Origin: Juglans regia
Lineage: Eukaryota > Streptophyta > Magnoliopsida > Fagales > Juglandaceae
DNA length: 64,000 bases
Assembly: GCF_001411555.2 (NCBI RefSeq)
Contig: NC_049903.1
Coordinates: 32,529,083 to 32,593,082 of the forward strand
Reading direction: 5' to 3'
Of the stretch, positions 35,106 through 48,000 are shown in pieces (the first letter of the stretch is position 1; every line of letters starts with the position of its first letter). The position numbers were made by a program, and so were the translations under genes. Below the pieces are notes generated by a model. It was not told the DNA's origin and did no database searches. It worked only from the letters and a program-made list of their open reading frames with translations.

Positions 35106-35779
35106 AAAAAATAAAAATAAAAACTTAATGAATAGGATGACCCTTGTGAGTGATCATCACGGATGGGCTTTGGAGTCTGGACACCCATCTATTCGGGCGA
35201 CCCAGAAGAAGCAATTCCAAGCGATGGAAAGAGGTGGGAGGCCCAAATGTAAGTAGTAACTCCCATAATTTTTCCCAAGAGAGGCTAAAAAGAACAGAAA
35301 TGGTACCGTGCTGGGATAGATCATGACCCAGAGAACCAGAAAAACCAAAACTTAACATCAATTAAAGAGGAAATATATTTCCAGTCAAATCGAGACCGCC
35401 ATTGGCAATCTCTAATAGAACTGTGTGGACATGGTTCAGATAAAAAGACTGTAAAAGATCCCATTTCAACTAGTACCGGTGGCCACCTTCGTCAACCATA
35501 ACCATCCTCCCAGCATATTTCCTCAGAGATTAGCAGTCATGGTATTCATGTCACAGCAGCTTTCCTGGCCAAATTTCTCCCATAACTCCTCCATTCCTTT
35601 ATTATTGGATAACATTGGCACAAGGGGTCTGGTCGTCTTCGTCAAAAACAGCAATTTGATGCATGCCACATCATGTCCATTTAATCGGAGAGTGACAGAT
35701 CGCATAACAAGGGCATAATAACAGTGTAGAAGATCGAACCCCACAATGCCAGACATTTTGATCGCCTTAACTTGAACAA
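35106..35779 (-). other. Probable 3' untranslated/downstream region of RUS5
   Basis: Directly follows the RUS5 stop codon on the minus strand. It is less AT-rich than the flanks and holds overlapping short frames (for example 35523-35756 and 35125-35361) with no recognisable product. A long 3' leader or the remnant of a decayed insertion would both fit. Confidence 0.35.
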
Positions 35780-38700
35780 TTAAATGGGTGCCACTTCATC
35801 GATGGCAATTTCCTTAGGGACCCTCATATTTATTTGATTTGTATCCCAACCAGCTTTATTTAACTGTTGCATGAAATTCTCAAATCTATCTTCCATCTGC
35901 CCTATGCTTTGAGCAAGCAGATGGAAGATATCATCTGAACTGTCCCAGTTCTCATGTAGCCAATAAGCCTGCCACACACTACGCAAGACAGAAACACTTG
36001 TAGCTCCTACCTGCAGTGAAATGTAGAGAGTTTGACCAAGCTGAGCCAGTATATCCTGACAAATAATTTACATGCATACCTTGAATGAGACAAAGACCTC
36101 AAATTCTCCTTGCTTTTGGTTCACCGCGAGAATGTATTGCTCCTTTGCATATAATTTCAAGAGTGTTTTTACCTGTTGCATTATAAATGACTAGTTAACA
36201 TCTCTACTCAATGCAATAAAAGACAGCGTTACAATGTAATAAAAGATAGTAGAAGAGTAATTAAGGCAATACCATGGAAAGAGATTTCTCGCCACCAACC
36301 ATCTCCTCCAAGGACACACCAAATGTAATTAATGGCTTCATGAATCTTTGCCATGATAAAATATTTTCTTCCTTATTGCACGCAACACATCCTGAAATCA
36401 ACCTATCATAAAGATTGGTCATTTTTTATAAAGTCAATAAAATGTATGTTGAGCAAAGGACTAAAAATATTTTAAATTTTACCCGGCACAGTAGAGTGCA
36501 AAACATGTGATTTTACCAGCAGACGAGCACGCTTCAGATTTACCTGTTAAGGAAGCAAAACAGAGAAAACAGCCTACTAATCAAACATATCTTCTGCTTT
36601 CCAATTTGAAGGTTAATTTGGCAAAATTTGACTTGGTTTCAATGTATATTGCCAAGTGTCCTTTTTACCTATGAAATAACTCAGCCTTCATTTGGGGCCA
36701 CTTTCAAGGCCAAAGCAATTGAGATAGGGTTATTGAGAAGATTGAGCGTCTGTTGGTTGGCTGGAAGAGGATGTATATGTCTAAGGCATTCTTTCTAATT
36801 TGCCTACACGTTCCATATCTCTTTTTCTGCTTCCTTCTAGTGTGGCTAAACGCCTAGAGAAGTAGAAATGAGACTTTCTCTAGGGTGGGTTAGGTAGAGG
36901 TCAAATTTCATCTTGTTAAATTGGACAATGTATGCAGTATGCTATCTAATCTTCAGGAATGGCTTGGGAGTTGAAACCTACACTAATTTGATCATGCACC
37001 TTGGGGAAGTGGCTTTGGCGCTATCAAAATGAGTGATAAAGTTTTGTTGAGAGCGATAGTAGATTCCAAATAGGGATGTGTGTTGGGTGGGTGATGGTTA
37101 AATGAGATCCATAGGCCTCATGAGGGTGGGATTACTGAAGAAAAGATTTAGGAAAGTTTTCTAACCATTCTCAACTTGAGGCGAGAGAAGAAGCTAGGAT
37201 TAGATCCTGGCATGATATGTAGCGTGGAAATATAGCTATCAAGAAAGCTTTTCCGGATATGTACAGTGTTATAAGTAAGTGCTAAGGATAATTCTATGTG
37301 GTGGACCATTGGGAGATATCTAGTAATTTCTCTCACTAGAATATAAGCTTTACTAGAGAGGCTCATGAGTGGGAGGTAGATGCCTTCACTGAATTCTTTA
37401 ACATGTTGTATTCCGCTAGTTGAGTTGAAGATGAGGGATGTTCAATGTTCATTCCTTCTACAACGTCCTTATTCCTCGTGAAAAAACCCATTTCCTTGAA
37501 AAGTATCTAGCAGACTAAGGTCCCTTCTAGAGCTGCATTTTTTTGTGCAAGCCTCTCTTGGAAAAACTCTCACCACAAATCCAAGGAAAAGGCACATCGT
37601 TGTGATTGATTGGTGTTGTATTTGTAAGAAGTAGTGGCGAATCCATTCATCATTGTTTACTTTACTGCAAGATTGCCAGTGATGTGGAGTGAATTTTTCA
37701 ATTGGGTTGGTTTGACATGGGTCATAGTGGGAAGACAAGTGGATCTTTTCTACTCTTAGAGTGGGTTAAGTGGCATCCCACAAGTTGCAACAGTATGAAA
37801 GATAGTTCCTATTTGTCTCATTTGGTGCATTAAATGAAAAGGAACAATTGAAACTTTGAAGAACATTAACACACGTTGGAGGAGCAAAAAACTTTCTTTT
37901 TCAATACTCTCTTCCATTGGGCAGCTTCTATAGACTTTAATGTGCTCAACTTTCATGATTTTCTTGTATTTGTTTCTCCTCCTAGATAAGTGTCTCTGTA
38001 TATTTCATGTGTAATAGAGTTGCACTTTTGTGCTTCTTAATAAAGTTTTATTACTTGTCAAAAAAAAAAAAAAAAAAAGAACGAGATAATCCAAGTTAAG
38101 TTTTATTTTTAGAAGATTAGGAACCAAATATAGAACATTCTTACTGTGTTAAATAGTAGAACTGAAAGCGATTGATAACGTAGCCAAAGGTGCAGAAGCC
38201 GCATGCTCGTCCATGTCAATACCAACACAGGATATGATCTGAAAAGTCCAGGTGCATCCTGCATTCAGAAATCTAAAATCAATTAAATGCATCAAATCAA
38301 AAAGTTCGTTAGTTTATGTTAAATTGAAATCGCTACCAAGGAAATTCATGAGCATCTTGAAATATATCATGTACCAGGAACAGTATGCCCAGGCCAAGAC
38401 CAAGAAGCTGAGCTGCTACTTCCCAAACTTCTTCCTAATTAATTGATCAATCAAGAGAAAAACATTCTCTTTTCAGTAAGAACTTATATATTTATAGAAA
38501 GGGGGGAATTTATTTTTATATTCCCACCCAAATGGATATTATTTTCCTCTGTGTGCGCACTGATCTGGCTTTAAGGTAGTAAATGAAAAAAAAAAAAAAA
38601 AAAATTCTTTTGGTATCCAGCGAAGGCTTATACTTTCTCCCCCAAAACAGAACCTGCAAACACTTATTAATTGAAAACGAGAGGAGAAGTCAATTTTCAA

Positions 38701-41700
38701 AACCTCACTTCCTACACAACAATAGCTGATGCTAATGTTTCCATCTTCCTGATATACGAATAAAACACTCGTGGTTGAAAAACATGTCTGGGGTAATTTA
38801 GAAAATGGTTACAGCTCTGCATTGCATGCCTCATTATAAATATTGATGGTCCATAGCGTGCCTACATATGTCAACTAACAGGAAGGAGTTTCCTAAATAG
38901 TAGGGATTGCTTATTCTATGTTTAGTCAAAGGGAATCAGGGACCAGAGGAAGGATTTGGCTGAAAGAGAGACATATATATTCTTTAAATAGTGATCCTGG
39001 ATTACTTATATTGCCTCAATACATAATTTGGCGGCAACACAGAAAATCTTCACTGTTGAATAAGAAAGCCGAGCTACATAATTTAAATGATAATATCAAC
39101 AGCAGCAAAAGCTTCATCATCAACACAGTTAGCAGCAAAACTACATAGTTTATAGCTAATAAATATGATAAAATGAATGACAGCAAAAATAAGCTTTGTT
39201 AATAAAAGAATACCTTTGCTGCTACCTCTCCCAGATTTCCTGAGATTGCAAAATGGTTTTGTATTACACGAAATGATGGATCTTTTAGACCTCTAGCCAC
39301 GGCCTGTTTCAATCTCAAGTAGATCAGTAATAATCAAATCATTCACCAGATAACTATGCTACACTTCCACAATGATTTGGAGATATTTTTAAGCACATTG
39401 GTATGAATAAGGTTTTTTTTTTTTTTATAAGCAAAACATTGATATGGAGAAGTTAAAGATTAAGTTTTTCTGAAACATTATTTTAGGCGAAAAAAGTGAT
39501 TACTAAAGAATATTACATACTTGGGTTGAGATTGTAGTCATCAGAATAAACAAGTGAAATAAAAAGGAGAATACCTTTGCAAGATTTCCAAGAGATGCCA
39601 ATGGTAAGAAATAGGTTGGATATAATTGGGTACTTAGATCAAAGATGCTGCATGATGAATTAAAATAGAAAATGAATGATCTTGTTAAATAGAATCTGAA
39701 AATGAGGTAACCTACATCTAAAGGGAAACTTGTTACACAAACCTTCCTGCACTACCAATGAAGTCAGCGTACATGCGCCATTGTTTTGGATCATCATCAA
39801 ACAGATTTCCAAACCGCCCACCTGGAAAAGATAGTGAGTCACTGATAAAATTCAGCAGAACAAACTTCTCAATCTTCTAGCTATCTTTACTATTTCAGAC
39901 CAATGAATAAGCGTCCAACAGCCCCAATGCCATCCTTTGACACCCATCTGTAGAAACCATCATATAAATTGCAGTTTAATCCAATAAAAGAGTCTTTGAC
40001 ACAGAAAAAAAGTCCATGCATGCAGACAGCCACACAAAACACATTTTTGTGCATTTGAAGTAAACACACGCGCGCGTGCGCACACACACACACACTAATT
40101 GAAGTTTAAACAAAAGAAATCACAAAAACGCAATAAAAAATCAATGAATTTAAAATTCACCTGATGGCAGCAGCCGAAGCGGCAGCAGTAGTCCCTGAGA
40201 AAGAGGCAACACCGACGGCCTGCAAGGAAGTGCATAGAACAATTTTTGTCAGAGGCAAAAATAAATTTGAATATTCAAATGATCTTCTCCTCATTCCTAT
40301 TAAAATAGGAATTATAAATGTAATGACAAGCATGATCCATGAATATGATATTTATATTCCATAATTATTATGAAAAAAATATTTTATCTCAATGGACTGT
40401 TTCAAATTCACCTGCTCTTTTTTTAGGAGTAGGTTAATTTTAAATTAAGAAAAAAAGGATATGTAAACTACAGTAAAAATCTTATACTCTCAATTATTCT
40501 AAATCTTCTCAAGTACTTCAAACAAACAAATACCTCAAATCAAGAAGTTAGAATTCATCGATGAGATGACCAAGTTACCATTGAAAAATAAATACTATCC
40601 ATTTTAAACTAAGATTTTATGAAGCAAGGAGTAGATAAATAAATAAAAATCTCAATTATTATTCATTACAATTTAGATAATACAAATTTTAACCTTTAGA
40701 GAAAGTAAAGACATGTAATTACACTACAAAGAATGCGCTACTTTGATATAATTCGAAAAGAGTAACCTCCGTTAAAATTCATAAGCTTTAAACATCATTT
40801 CAGTCAAAGCAAACTCCTTACCAAATAAAAATCTAACTACACCAGAAACTTCAACAAAACAAGAAGAAAGATAAGATCAGCTAAAGGAAGATTCTCAAAC
40901 AGCCTGACACGATTAAGAACAGTTTAAGGTTTCTTTCTTCCTAATAGACATACCCAAGCAAAAGTAATGACCTGAGTTAGACTGACATGCCTTAAGTAGA
41001 CTTGATGTGACTAAAGCGTGACAGATCCAGGCAGTCACATTGGTAGGGAACTGTAACAACATGTACTCCAAGTAATCATCTGAGACCGATCCTGCATGAA
41101 ATGCAAAGGAGGAAAGCAGACCTTCTCATCAATCACAAATTCTCTGACAACATTTGCCATTCAAAAGACAAAACTCTTCTATCTCAAAATCGGGATTATT
41201 CTCTGATGAGTCACTAATAGGTGGCTCAAAGAGAAAAAAAAAAAATACTTAAAACTGGAAAAAAAAAAAGTGAGAAACAAATAAAGAATGCTCGTGATCA
41301 GAACCTGGGAAGCCCGCAGGTAAAATAAAATCTTTAATGCTGTCTGGAAGCCATGATATTCTAGTATCAGCAGTATGCGAGTCCTGGAACCTATTTGTCC
41401 CCGAGCTATGCTCCTCAAGAAATGTTCGTAATCCATATTCTTCATCTAACATGTACCTGCTTGTGATGCCACGATTCAAAGAGAGACAAACAAATCACAG
41501 CCTAAGGGTTACAAATGTATGACCAATGCGAAATATCACGAGTTGCTTTTCAAAAAAGAAGGTGAAAAGTATTCCAGCATTGACCAGAAAACCGCCCGGC
41601 CGCATCATCCAAGAGTCATTTAAAAACAGGAGGGCATTTCTCATCAACAATTACATTTTCATTTCCATTATCACACTCTTTTTTTAATGAATTATACTAG

Positions 41701-42174
41701 CACAAAAAATAGATATGGTAAACGACCATTAGCTATGATATAGAAAATTTTAATAAATTCAAAGATGAGCTAGAACAAAGGAAGAACTGTTTTAGGAAAG
41801 ACCTCTTAGAAGTGCCATTGCCATATCTCTCTACCACGATCACCACCTGCCCGCCTTGAACCCTAAAATCCAAAAAAGAAAACCTGGTTATAAAAATCAG
41901 TGAAAAACACAAACACAAACTGAACTGAGCCTATAACCATCAGTTTTTAACAACCAGTTTCATACTTGAGGTAAGCTTCTTAATTTTAACAAAAAAAGAA
42001 TTGATAATCTTACTTGCTATGATCAGCCCCGTCTTGTTCTTCATCTTCTCCACCGCGAAGGTTGGGTTGCGAAGAAAAGCATAGAATTTGAGAGCGACGA
42101 TGTCTTGCTCTCCGAATCTTTCTGGAAGACTCAAAGGCGTGTATGGGAGATGAGAGAAGCAGAGCGCAAGACAT
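35780..42174 (-). CDS. RUS5: Root UVB sensitive protein, RUS5-like (DUF647)
   Basis: Fifteen exons on the minus strand: 42014-42174, 41803-41862, 41305-41456, 40991-41091, 40161-40219, 39901-39947, 39743-39821, 39575-39647, 39214-39303, 38375-38434, 38145-38258, 36483-36543, 36273-36391, 36080-36172 and 35780-36010. They join in frame to 499 residues; Arabidopsis RUS5 is about 509. RUS proteins share the DUF647 domain. RUS1 and RUS2 act in early seedling UV-B responses, but the role of RUS5 is not established. Shared with RUS5 specifically are the MSC start, VVIVVERYGNGTSKRYMLDE and the PGSVSDDYL...FPTNVTAWIC block. The DUF647 core includes KDGIGAVGRLFIGGRFG, DDDPKQWRMYADFIGSAG and DPSFRVIQNHFAISGNLGE. 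The C-terminal VWQAYWL...AGW region is also present. The Ser/Arg-rich N-terminus may be a plastid signal. Intron 4 starts with GC instead of GT, and intron 11 carries a LINE. Confidence 0.94.
36692..38078 (+). mobile_element. 5'-truncated LINE inside RUS5 intron 11
   Basis: The + strand reads LGATFKAKA, then RLLVGWKRMYMSKA, typical of the segment after the LINE reverse transcriptase core, with many stops downstream. It ends with a poly-A run at 38060-38078. It lies antisense to the RUS5 gene, entirely between exons 11 and 12. The left border is approximate and no target duplication was identified. Confidence 0.8.
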
Positions 42175-43766
42175 ACCGATCAAAAAACGAATAAATAAGG
42201 GTTTGGGGGTAACCGGCTAAGTGAGAATAGGAGAATGCGGCAGGCAGGGGTTTTGGGTTTTTCACTCTTCTTTTTCCTGTTTTTCTTTTGGCTCCCTCGC
42301 TTCGCAGTTCGCACACCGGGGGAGAGAAGCAAAGAAAAGCCAAGCAAAAAGAAAGCCAGGTGTCACCTATCTTGGCCCTGTGGTTCCGCTTATAGCTATC
42401 GTTTAGCTTTGAGACAGTTGGAACTTGGGGTGAAGTGGCCATGGCCCAACCAACGACAAACATGATATACACGTCATGTGGTCTTATAAATTAATGAAAT
42501 ATTTTTAATAAAAATAAATTCTGACATAATTTGATATAAAATAATTTTATATATAATCATAATTGCATAAACGTCACTAATTACTTTAAAAAAAGAGGTC
42601 TATTATTAAAAAATTAATTTTTTTCATGTAGATCTTATATTTTATTCATTTTTTTAAAATGATTACGCGGTGATTGCATAATTCATAATTATAAATATAT
42701 TTTCTATTTGATATAATACGTTAGACTATAAATTTAAAAAATAAATTTATTTAACGTATCATATGACTGTAATATTTTTATAAGTTTATTTTTATAGTTA
42801 ATGTGTGTAACACTTCTATATCAAATTGAGGCAAATGGGCTCTGTTAAAAAATACCAAATAATCTACAATGCACCAAGCAGGTTGCATGCCTCATTAAGA
42901 AGCCTTCAGGAGAGACCATTATTCGGATAGATGTGCAAGCAGCAAGAGCCCAAAATTTGTCTGCAGCATGCAATTGGACTCTTTTAAGGCCCTATCATGA
43001 GGCTCGATCATTAATAAACAAAGCTGTTTCACTTGAATTTGCGAGGACTTGTAGTTCACTTGAGTTTCTCCATTACCATGACTATCACGAACAAGAGGCC
43101 TAGAAATACGTCTAACGTACGTACAAGGCTAACCATGTATTTGTTTTGACTCATGATCATATTCCTGAAAATCTCGCAGGTTCTATGTTGCCATGCACCT
43201 AACACTACTCTTAAACGAAGTTGCCATGGTAGATGCATGGCACTGAAATTTAGTATAGACTTGACTGAAGCCGCTCTATCTATGATTAATTCCAATCTGA
43301 CATGCATGCATTATCGTTGAATGTTAGTCATTGCATGGAAAGCTAGCTAAAACTTGCTGGAACATACCGTTGAAATGCAAAATTGAATTGCAAACCAAAA
43401 CAAAAACAAAAACAATTACCATCAATTTATTGATTCTTATTGCAGTACAAAGAGTACTAATTAAAGCAAATATTCCAACCCTTGTTCATTAATGTGAAAT
43501 AGAACTCAAATTAAGTGCAAGAAATTATAAGATATACAAGACAATATTATATATATATATATATATATAGGTGTTCGTCATCAAGTTTTCGATGGTATCA
43601 TATAAAATCCATCTCAACTTTAGGCCAAGCATGCATGAAGACGTACGGCTTCCATCCACAACCAAAAAACTTGAATGTTGCTTGATTTCCGACTGATGAT
43701 TTCAATCAAGATCAGCGAATTTGCCAGTCGATCGATCCGTTGAATGTTGAAGATCCAATGCATGGA
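42175..43766. other. RUS5 upstream region and intergenic spacer to CAX
   Basis: The first 300 bp are GC-richer and should carry the RUS5 promoter and leader. A family 3 MITE (42475-42800) seems to be interrupted by a family 2 copy (42553-42715). A (TA)n run lies at 43549-43569. The + and - frames at 42131-42472 are mirror shadows with no known product. Confidence 0.45.
42553..42715. mobile_element. MITE family 2 copy, apparently nested in a family 3 MITE
   Basis: Family 2 words 'taatcataattgcataaacg', 'tattaaaaaattaatttttt' and 'gtgattgcataattcataat' are present. The sequence on each side (42475-42550 and 42716-42800) carries the two halves of family 3. Confidence 0.5.
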
Positions 43767-45539
43767 TCAATCCTTATCTAGGAAGTGATCCTGAAAGGTG
43801 GCGCCTGCACCCAAATTAAGCATGCTTAGTCAAGTACTCAATATATTTTTTTATGACTATGTTGCATTTGGATGCCTGTACTTCGTTCTTTTTTAAAAAA
43901 GAAGAAGCTGCTATACCTTTGTTAAGCTCTGAAAGCTGCTTCTGTTGTCATCTTAATTCCTGAGTTGATTATATTTGCTTGGTCTGGCGGTCAAAAACTC
44001 AAGACTTAGATGTTTGATCTTGGACATAATGTTGTATGTAAGTATCTCATTAAAAACAAAGTTGCAAGTACTTACTAAATGGTGTTTTTGATACGAAGAA
44101 GCATGCTCCAATAACAATGTAGCATAAGAGGAGAACCAATCCCTTGATGTAGTGAGAAGTCCCATCCTATAAAATTGAGAGTGAAAGATTTCAATATCAT
44201 CATCAGTCTCTATATGAGTACGGCGAATGGACATTTATATGGGCTTGTTTGGAGAGAGATGAGATGAGAATTTAGTGAATAATAGTAAAATAGTTTGTGA
44301 ATAGTAATGAGATAGACGTTTGAGTTAAATATTTTTTAGATTTTGGAAAAAGAGGGAGAAAAAGTTGAATACAAAATATTATAAAGTTAAAATATTGTAA
44401 TAATATAGTTTTATAATATTATTTTTGTTTAGAGATTTGAAAAAGTTGTAATGATTAGTTTGAAAAAGTTGTAATATTGATTAGTTTAAAAATTTTGTAC
44501 GTATTTGAATTATGTTTGAGATAAATAAGATGAGATGAGATAAGATGAAATGAGATTAGATGATAATTTTGTGTATCATCTAAGGCCCCTAACCTGCCTT
44601 AATAGAGGCCACAACTTCTGTACGTACTGATTAGGCTATATAATATTCTTACCTGTAAAGTGAAGGCCGTAGCAATTATTGATAGAGCAAGAGAGCATGT
44701 CTCAAGAATATTGAAATCAAGATCCATCTTAATTCCCATAATCCAAGCTACAACCACGCATAATGGAACCTGAAATATATATTAATTAGGCCATTCATGA
44801 TGTACTTTTAGTATAAAGTTTATTTTCAAAATTTGGCAAATTAAGAAAGCTTTTTCAAATTCTCACCACAAACATTGCAATTTGAGCTGCAGACCCTAAA
44901 GCAACACCTAAAGTTATATCCTGCAATGTTATAAAAAAAAAAGTTAAATCCTGCAAACATTATATATATATAATTGTCAAGACAGGAAAGCGCTAGAACC
45001 GGCCATATATATAATTGCTAGTACTCACCAACTTGTTCTTGAAAGCAAATATGATTGCTCCTGCATGCTCTGCTGCATTTCCAACAATTGGTAACAAGAT
45101 TATGCTAAGGAAGCTGACAGACAAACCCCAAGAATCTGATGCATCCTGAAATCAAGGGATTGGAGTAGTGATCATGAGTATCAATGGTATAAGCTAAACA
45201 AATATTTGTAGAGATCATGTTTTTGTCTGATGTAATTAATGGATCTCCTCATGAAAATGATATGTCAAGTACTACGTACAATATTAATGAAATTGTTTCC
45301 TACTTAGATAGTGTTCAACCACACTGTGACATGCATGACAGCATATGTGTATGTTTACTTGCCTCAATTGTAGCCACGACATACTCAGACAACAAAGCTA
45401 TGATCAGGGTCATCCCAACCAACCAAGTAAATCCACTCCAGAATCCTATCACAGCCGTCTCTTCCACAGCATCACCATCCTCTTCTGATTCCTGTATATA
45501 TAGGTGTTGCACCATTATTATTGCATTTATAAGTTAGCA

Positions 45540-45579
<40 letters not shown>

Positions 45580-47887
45580 GGTACCAAGAATGACAAAAGA
45601 TAGATTAATTATATAGTTATATTATGATTAATGATTAAATATTTTAGTCATAAAATATTTTACAAAAGTTAACTTACAAACAAACGTGATTTTATATAGT
45701 ACTACATGATCAGATTTTAAAATTATTTTTATTATAAAATAGATCTAATATATTATATGAAAGTACGTGATCAATTAATTGTAAATTTTCTTTTATAAAA
45801 TCTTTTTATGCAGTTAATACTTCTATTCTTATACTGTGATGGATATATATGATCATGAGCTTAAGAAAACTATCTCTAGTGCTCCACCCCCACCCGCACC
45901 CAACGAGTACGTGCATGCATTTTAAAGATCATCAGTACTATTGCAAGAAAATACAATCAGCTAGCATTCATGTGAATTGAGGATATAATAAGTAATTATA
46001 TATATATACCTCCTGGGCTTCGAACAATTGGCGGTGTGTCCACAATTGAAAGACAATGTATGCAGCGTATGCAATTAGCATAACAATGCTACTGGCTCTC
46101 GACAATTGGAGGGCTGACTCGGCTGTATTCAAAGCATCGGATTCCCCTGAATACCGAAACAACATCGGCAATAAGTGGCACAACAGTGCCAACAGCAGCA
46201 GAAGAGAGTTCACGTCTGCTTGTCTCTGTCAAAAACATTGTATATATATATATATATAGACATCAATTTACCACCAACAATTTAGCAATTTAAAGATCAA
46301 TAATATATAATATTTTTATATAAGGTTGTTTCATTAATATGTACGTAATAACTCACTCTGTCGTATTTTTGTTCTTTACTAAGGTTGGCAATGCCACCAC
46401 AAAAAAGAGATGTCCCAAGAACCAGAAGAAGGTTAGAAAGAACGGACCCCAAGAGGGAATACTTGACCACGCTTATTTTACGGTCTTTTAGAGCAAGTAT
46501 TGCTATAATGAGCTCCGTTGCATTCCCGCAGGTTGCATTCAGGAGTCCTCCCACTGCAAAATCACAGAATCAAAGTAATTATATATTTAACCTCTGTAAT
46601 TCAACTTGTTTGTGCATGCAGGGACAAGATTCAAATCAAGCTCGATCGATCTCTGGAAAATCATGATCTATCAAGATCACAATTACCTCATAAATTTGAG
46701 GTTTTTCTTTTGGCGTTTACAACAAATTATAATCACCCATTTCAATACGTGGGTGCATGTGTGTCATGTATATATTAATATATATGCACATATATATGGA
46801 TTTCTATATATCATGTGTATGTGAGGATACCAACCACGTACTGAAAGAGAGAGAGAGAGAGAGAGAGAGAGCAGGCTTATACCTGTGGGACCTGTGTAAT
46901 AAGCAATTTGTCTGCAATTTTTGAGAAAAAAGAAATAGAGAAAAACAAGAATCAGCTCGACCCCAAAGACAAATGCTTTTGTTGATAATGAACACTCAAA
47001 AATAAAAATTAAATATATAAAAGTCGAATATTTGATATTTTTTTATCATATGAATAATTGGTCTTACTCTGTGAGGAAGCTGACACGTTCAGCTAGTGGT
47101 ACCAGTCCAAGTAAACTCAAAGCGAAGACCCATGGCTGTAATTTGCAATATAATTAATCAGAACGTACGGCTATGGTTGCAGAATAGAAAATGATTAAAT
47201 ACAAAAGAAAATTATTCCCAGGCCTGTTGTTCTTTACAAAAATAGTTTACTCCTTTTGACATGACCGCTAATCAATTATCATTTCTTTTAGTAAAACAGA
47301 CTTAATCCATTCGTTTTACAACTTATAATTTAAAAGGGGTTGTTTGTAGTCATGAGAAATAGCACCAGGACTGATCATTCATTAAAATCTCGAACTTATA
47401 CCATATATCTCAATCTAATATTTTGTTAAGCATAATATAATAAGATACTGGTGCAATCTTTGATAATTGTTAATAAGGGCATTCGCCATGATCCTGTAAC
47501 TCCAAACCGATATTGAAAAGTATTGAAATTATTTAGTCCCTCAACCATGCAGTACTATTGTAACGATGGGGATATATATATATATATATATATATATTTA
47601 TTTATATAACTTACTCTTCCGAAAGCGTAAGAATCTGCGAGAATGGCAAGCGGGATGGCCGGAAAGAGAGCAAAAAGCTTAGTCCCAAGAATAACCTCTT
47701 GAAGGTTAGCTAAAAACTGTCTAAGACAAGCATAAGGAACTCTGGAGACAAGAGTGAGGTCGGACTTTTTGCGGAGGGAAGAGGATGACATGTTGTGTGC
47801 AGTCCGGCCGTGCCGCATCTCCTTGCTCAAGCTCTTGACGTTGCCGTTTTCCAACAGCCATGGTTCTTGGTGAGAGTTTGAAGCCAT
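43767..47887 (-). CDS. CAX: Vacuolar cation/proton exchanger (CAX, type IA)
   Basis: Eleven exons on the minus strand: 47615-47887, 47068-47135, 46883-46911, 46357-46553, 46010-46225, 45363-45491, 45029-45145, 44867-44920, 44653-44769, 44076-44166 and 43767-43804. They join in frame to 442 residues, against about 455-463 in Arabidopsis CAX1, CAX3 and CAX4. CAX proteins sit in the tonoplast and exchange protons for calcium or other divalent cations. The N-terminal cytosolic part (1-65) is where CAX1 carries its autoinhibitory region. The two cation-selectivity repeats are visible as GNATELI (133-139) and [10 protein letters not shown] (326-335). The acidic loop [15 protein letters not shown] lies between the two transporter halves (about 258-272). 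About ten hydrophobic segments are apparent. Intron 6 uses a GC donor. Position supports a CAX3/CAX4 relative, but the paralogue cannot be fixed. Confidence 0.95.
44241..44589. mobile_element. MITE family 1, long form, in CAX intron 9
   Basis: Begins 'gggcttgtttggagagagat' and ends '...catctaaggcccc', with 'gatgagatgagataagatga' near the right end. It lies between CAX exons 9 and 10. Part of the interior, 'tttgaaaaagttgtaat', is locally duplicated (44436-44475). Confidence 0.6.
45543..45577. repeat. (TA)n microsatellite in CAX intron 5
   Basis: Uninterrupted TA run just upstream of exon 6 in the transcript sense. Confidence 0.9.
46846..46871. repeat. (GA)n microsatellite in a CAX intron
   Basis: GA run of about 13 units beside CAX exon 3. 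Confidence 0.9.
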
Positions 47888-47990
47888 GTTTTTTCTCACA
47901 CAAAAAGAACCAAACTGTACTTATTACGTTTCTTGGTAAGATATTTCCGTATCTATAATCGTTATGGGGGAGGGAGTGAGCGCTCCTACT

Positions 47991-48000
47991 GTTATAAATA
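47991..48000 (-). promoter_or_regulatory. Putative TATA box of CAX
   Basis: Minus-strand 'tatttataac' lies about 105 bp upstream of the CAX start codon, in otherwise GC-richer sequence. Position and sequence fit a TATA box. Confidence 0.45.

Noticed and set aside
42131..42472. 113-residue minus frame beginning upstream of RUS5
   Set aside because: It overlaps the RUS5 start in another frame. The RUS5 ATG at 42174 gives the conserved MSC start and joins correctly to exon 2.
42175..43766. Expected plastid adenylate carrier gene between RUS5 and CAX
   Set aside because: Looked for because of Arabidopsis synteny; only MITEs and spacer are present.
45217..45537. 106-residue + frame
   Set aside because: Antisense to CAX exon 6.
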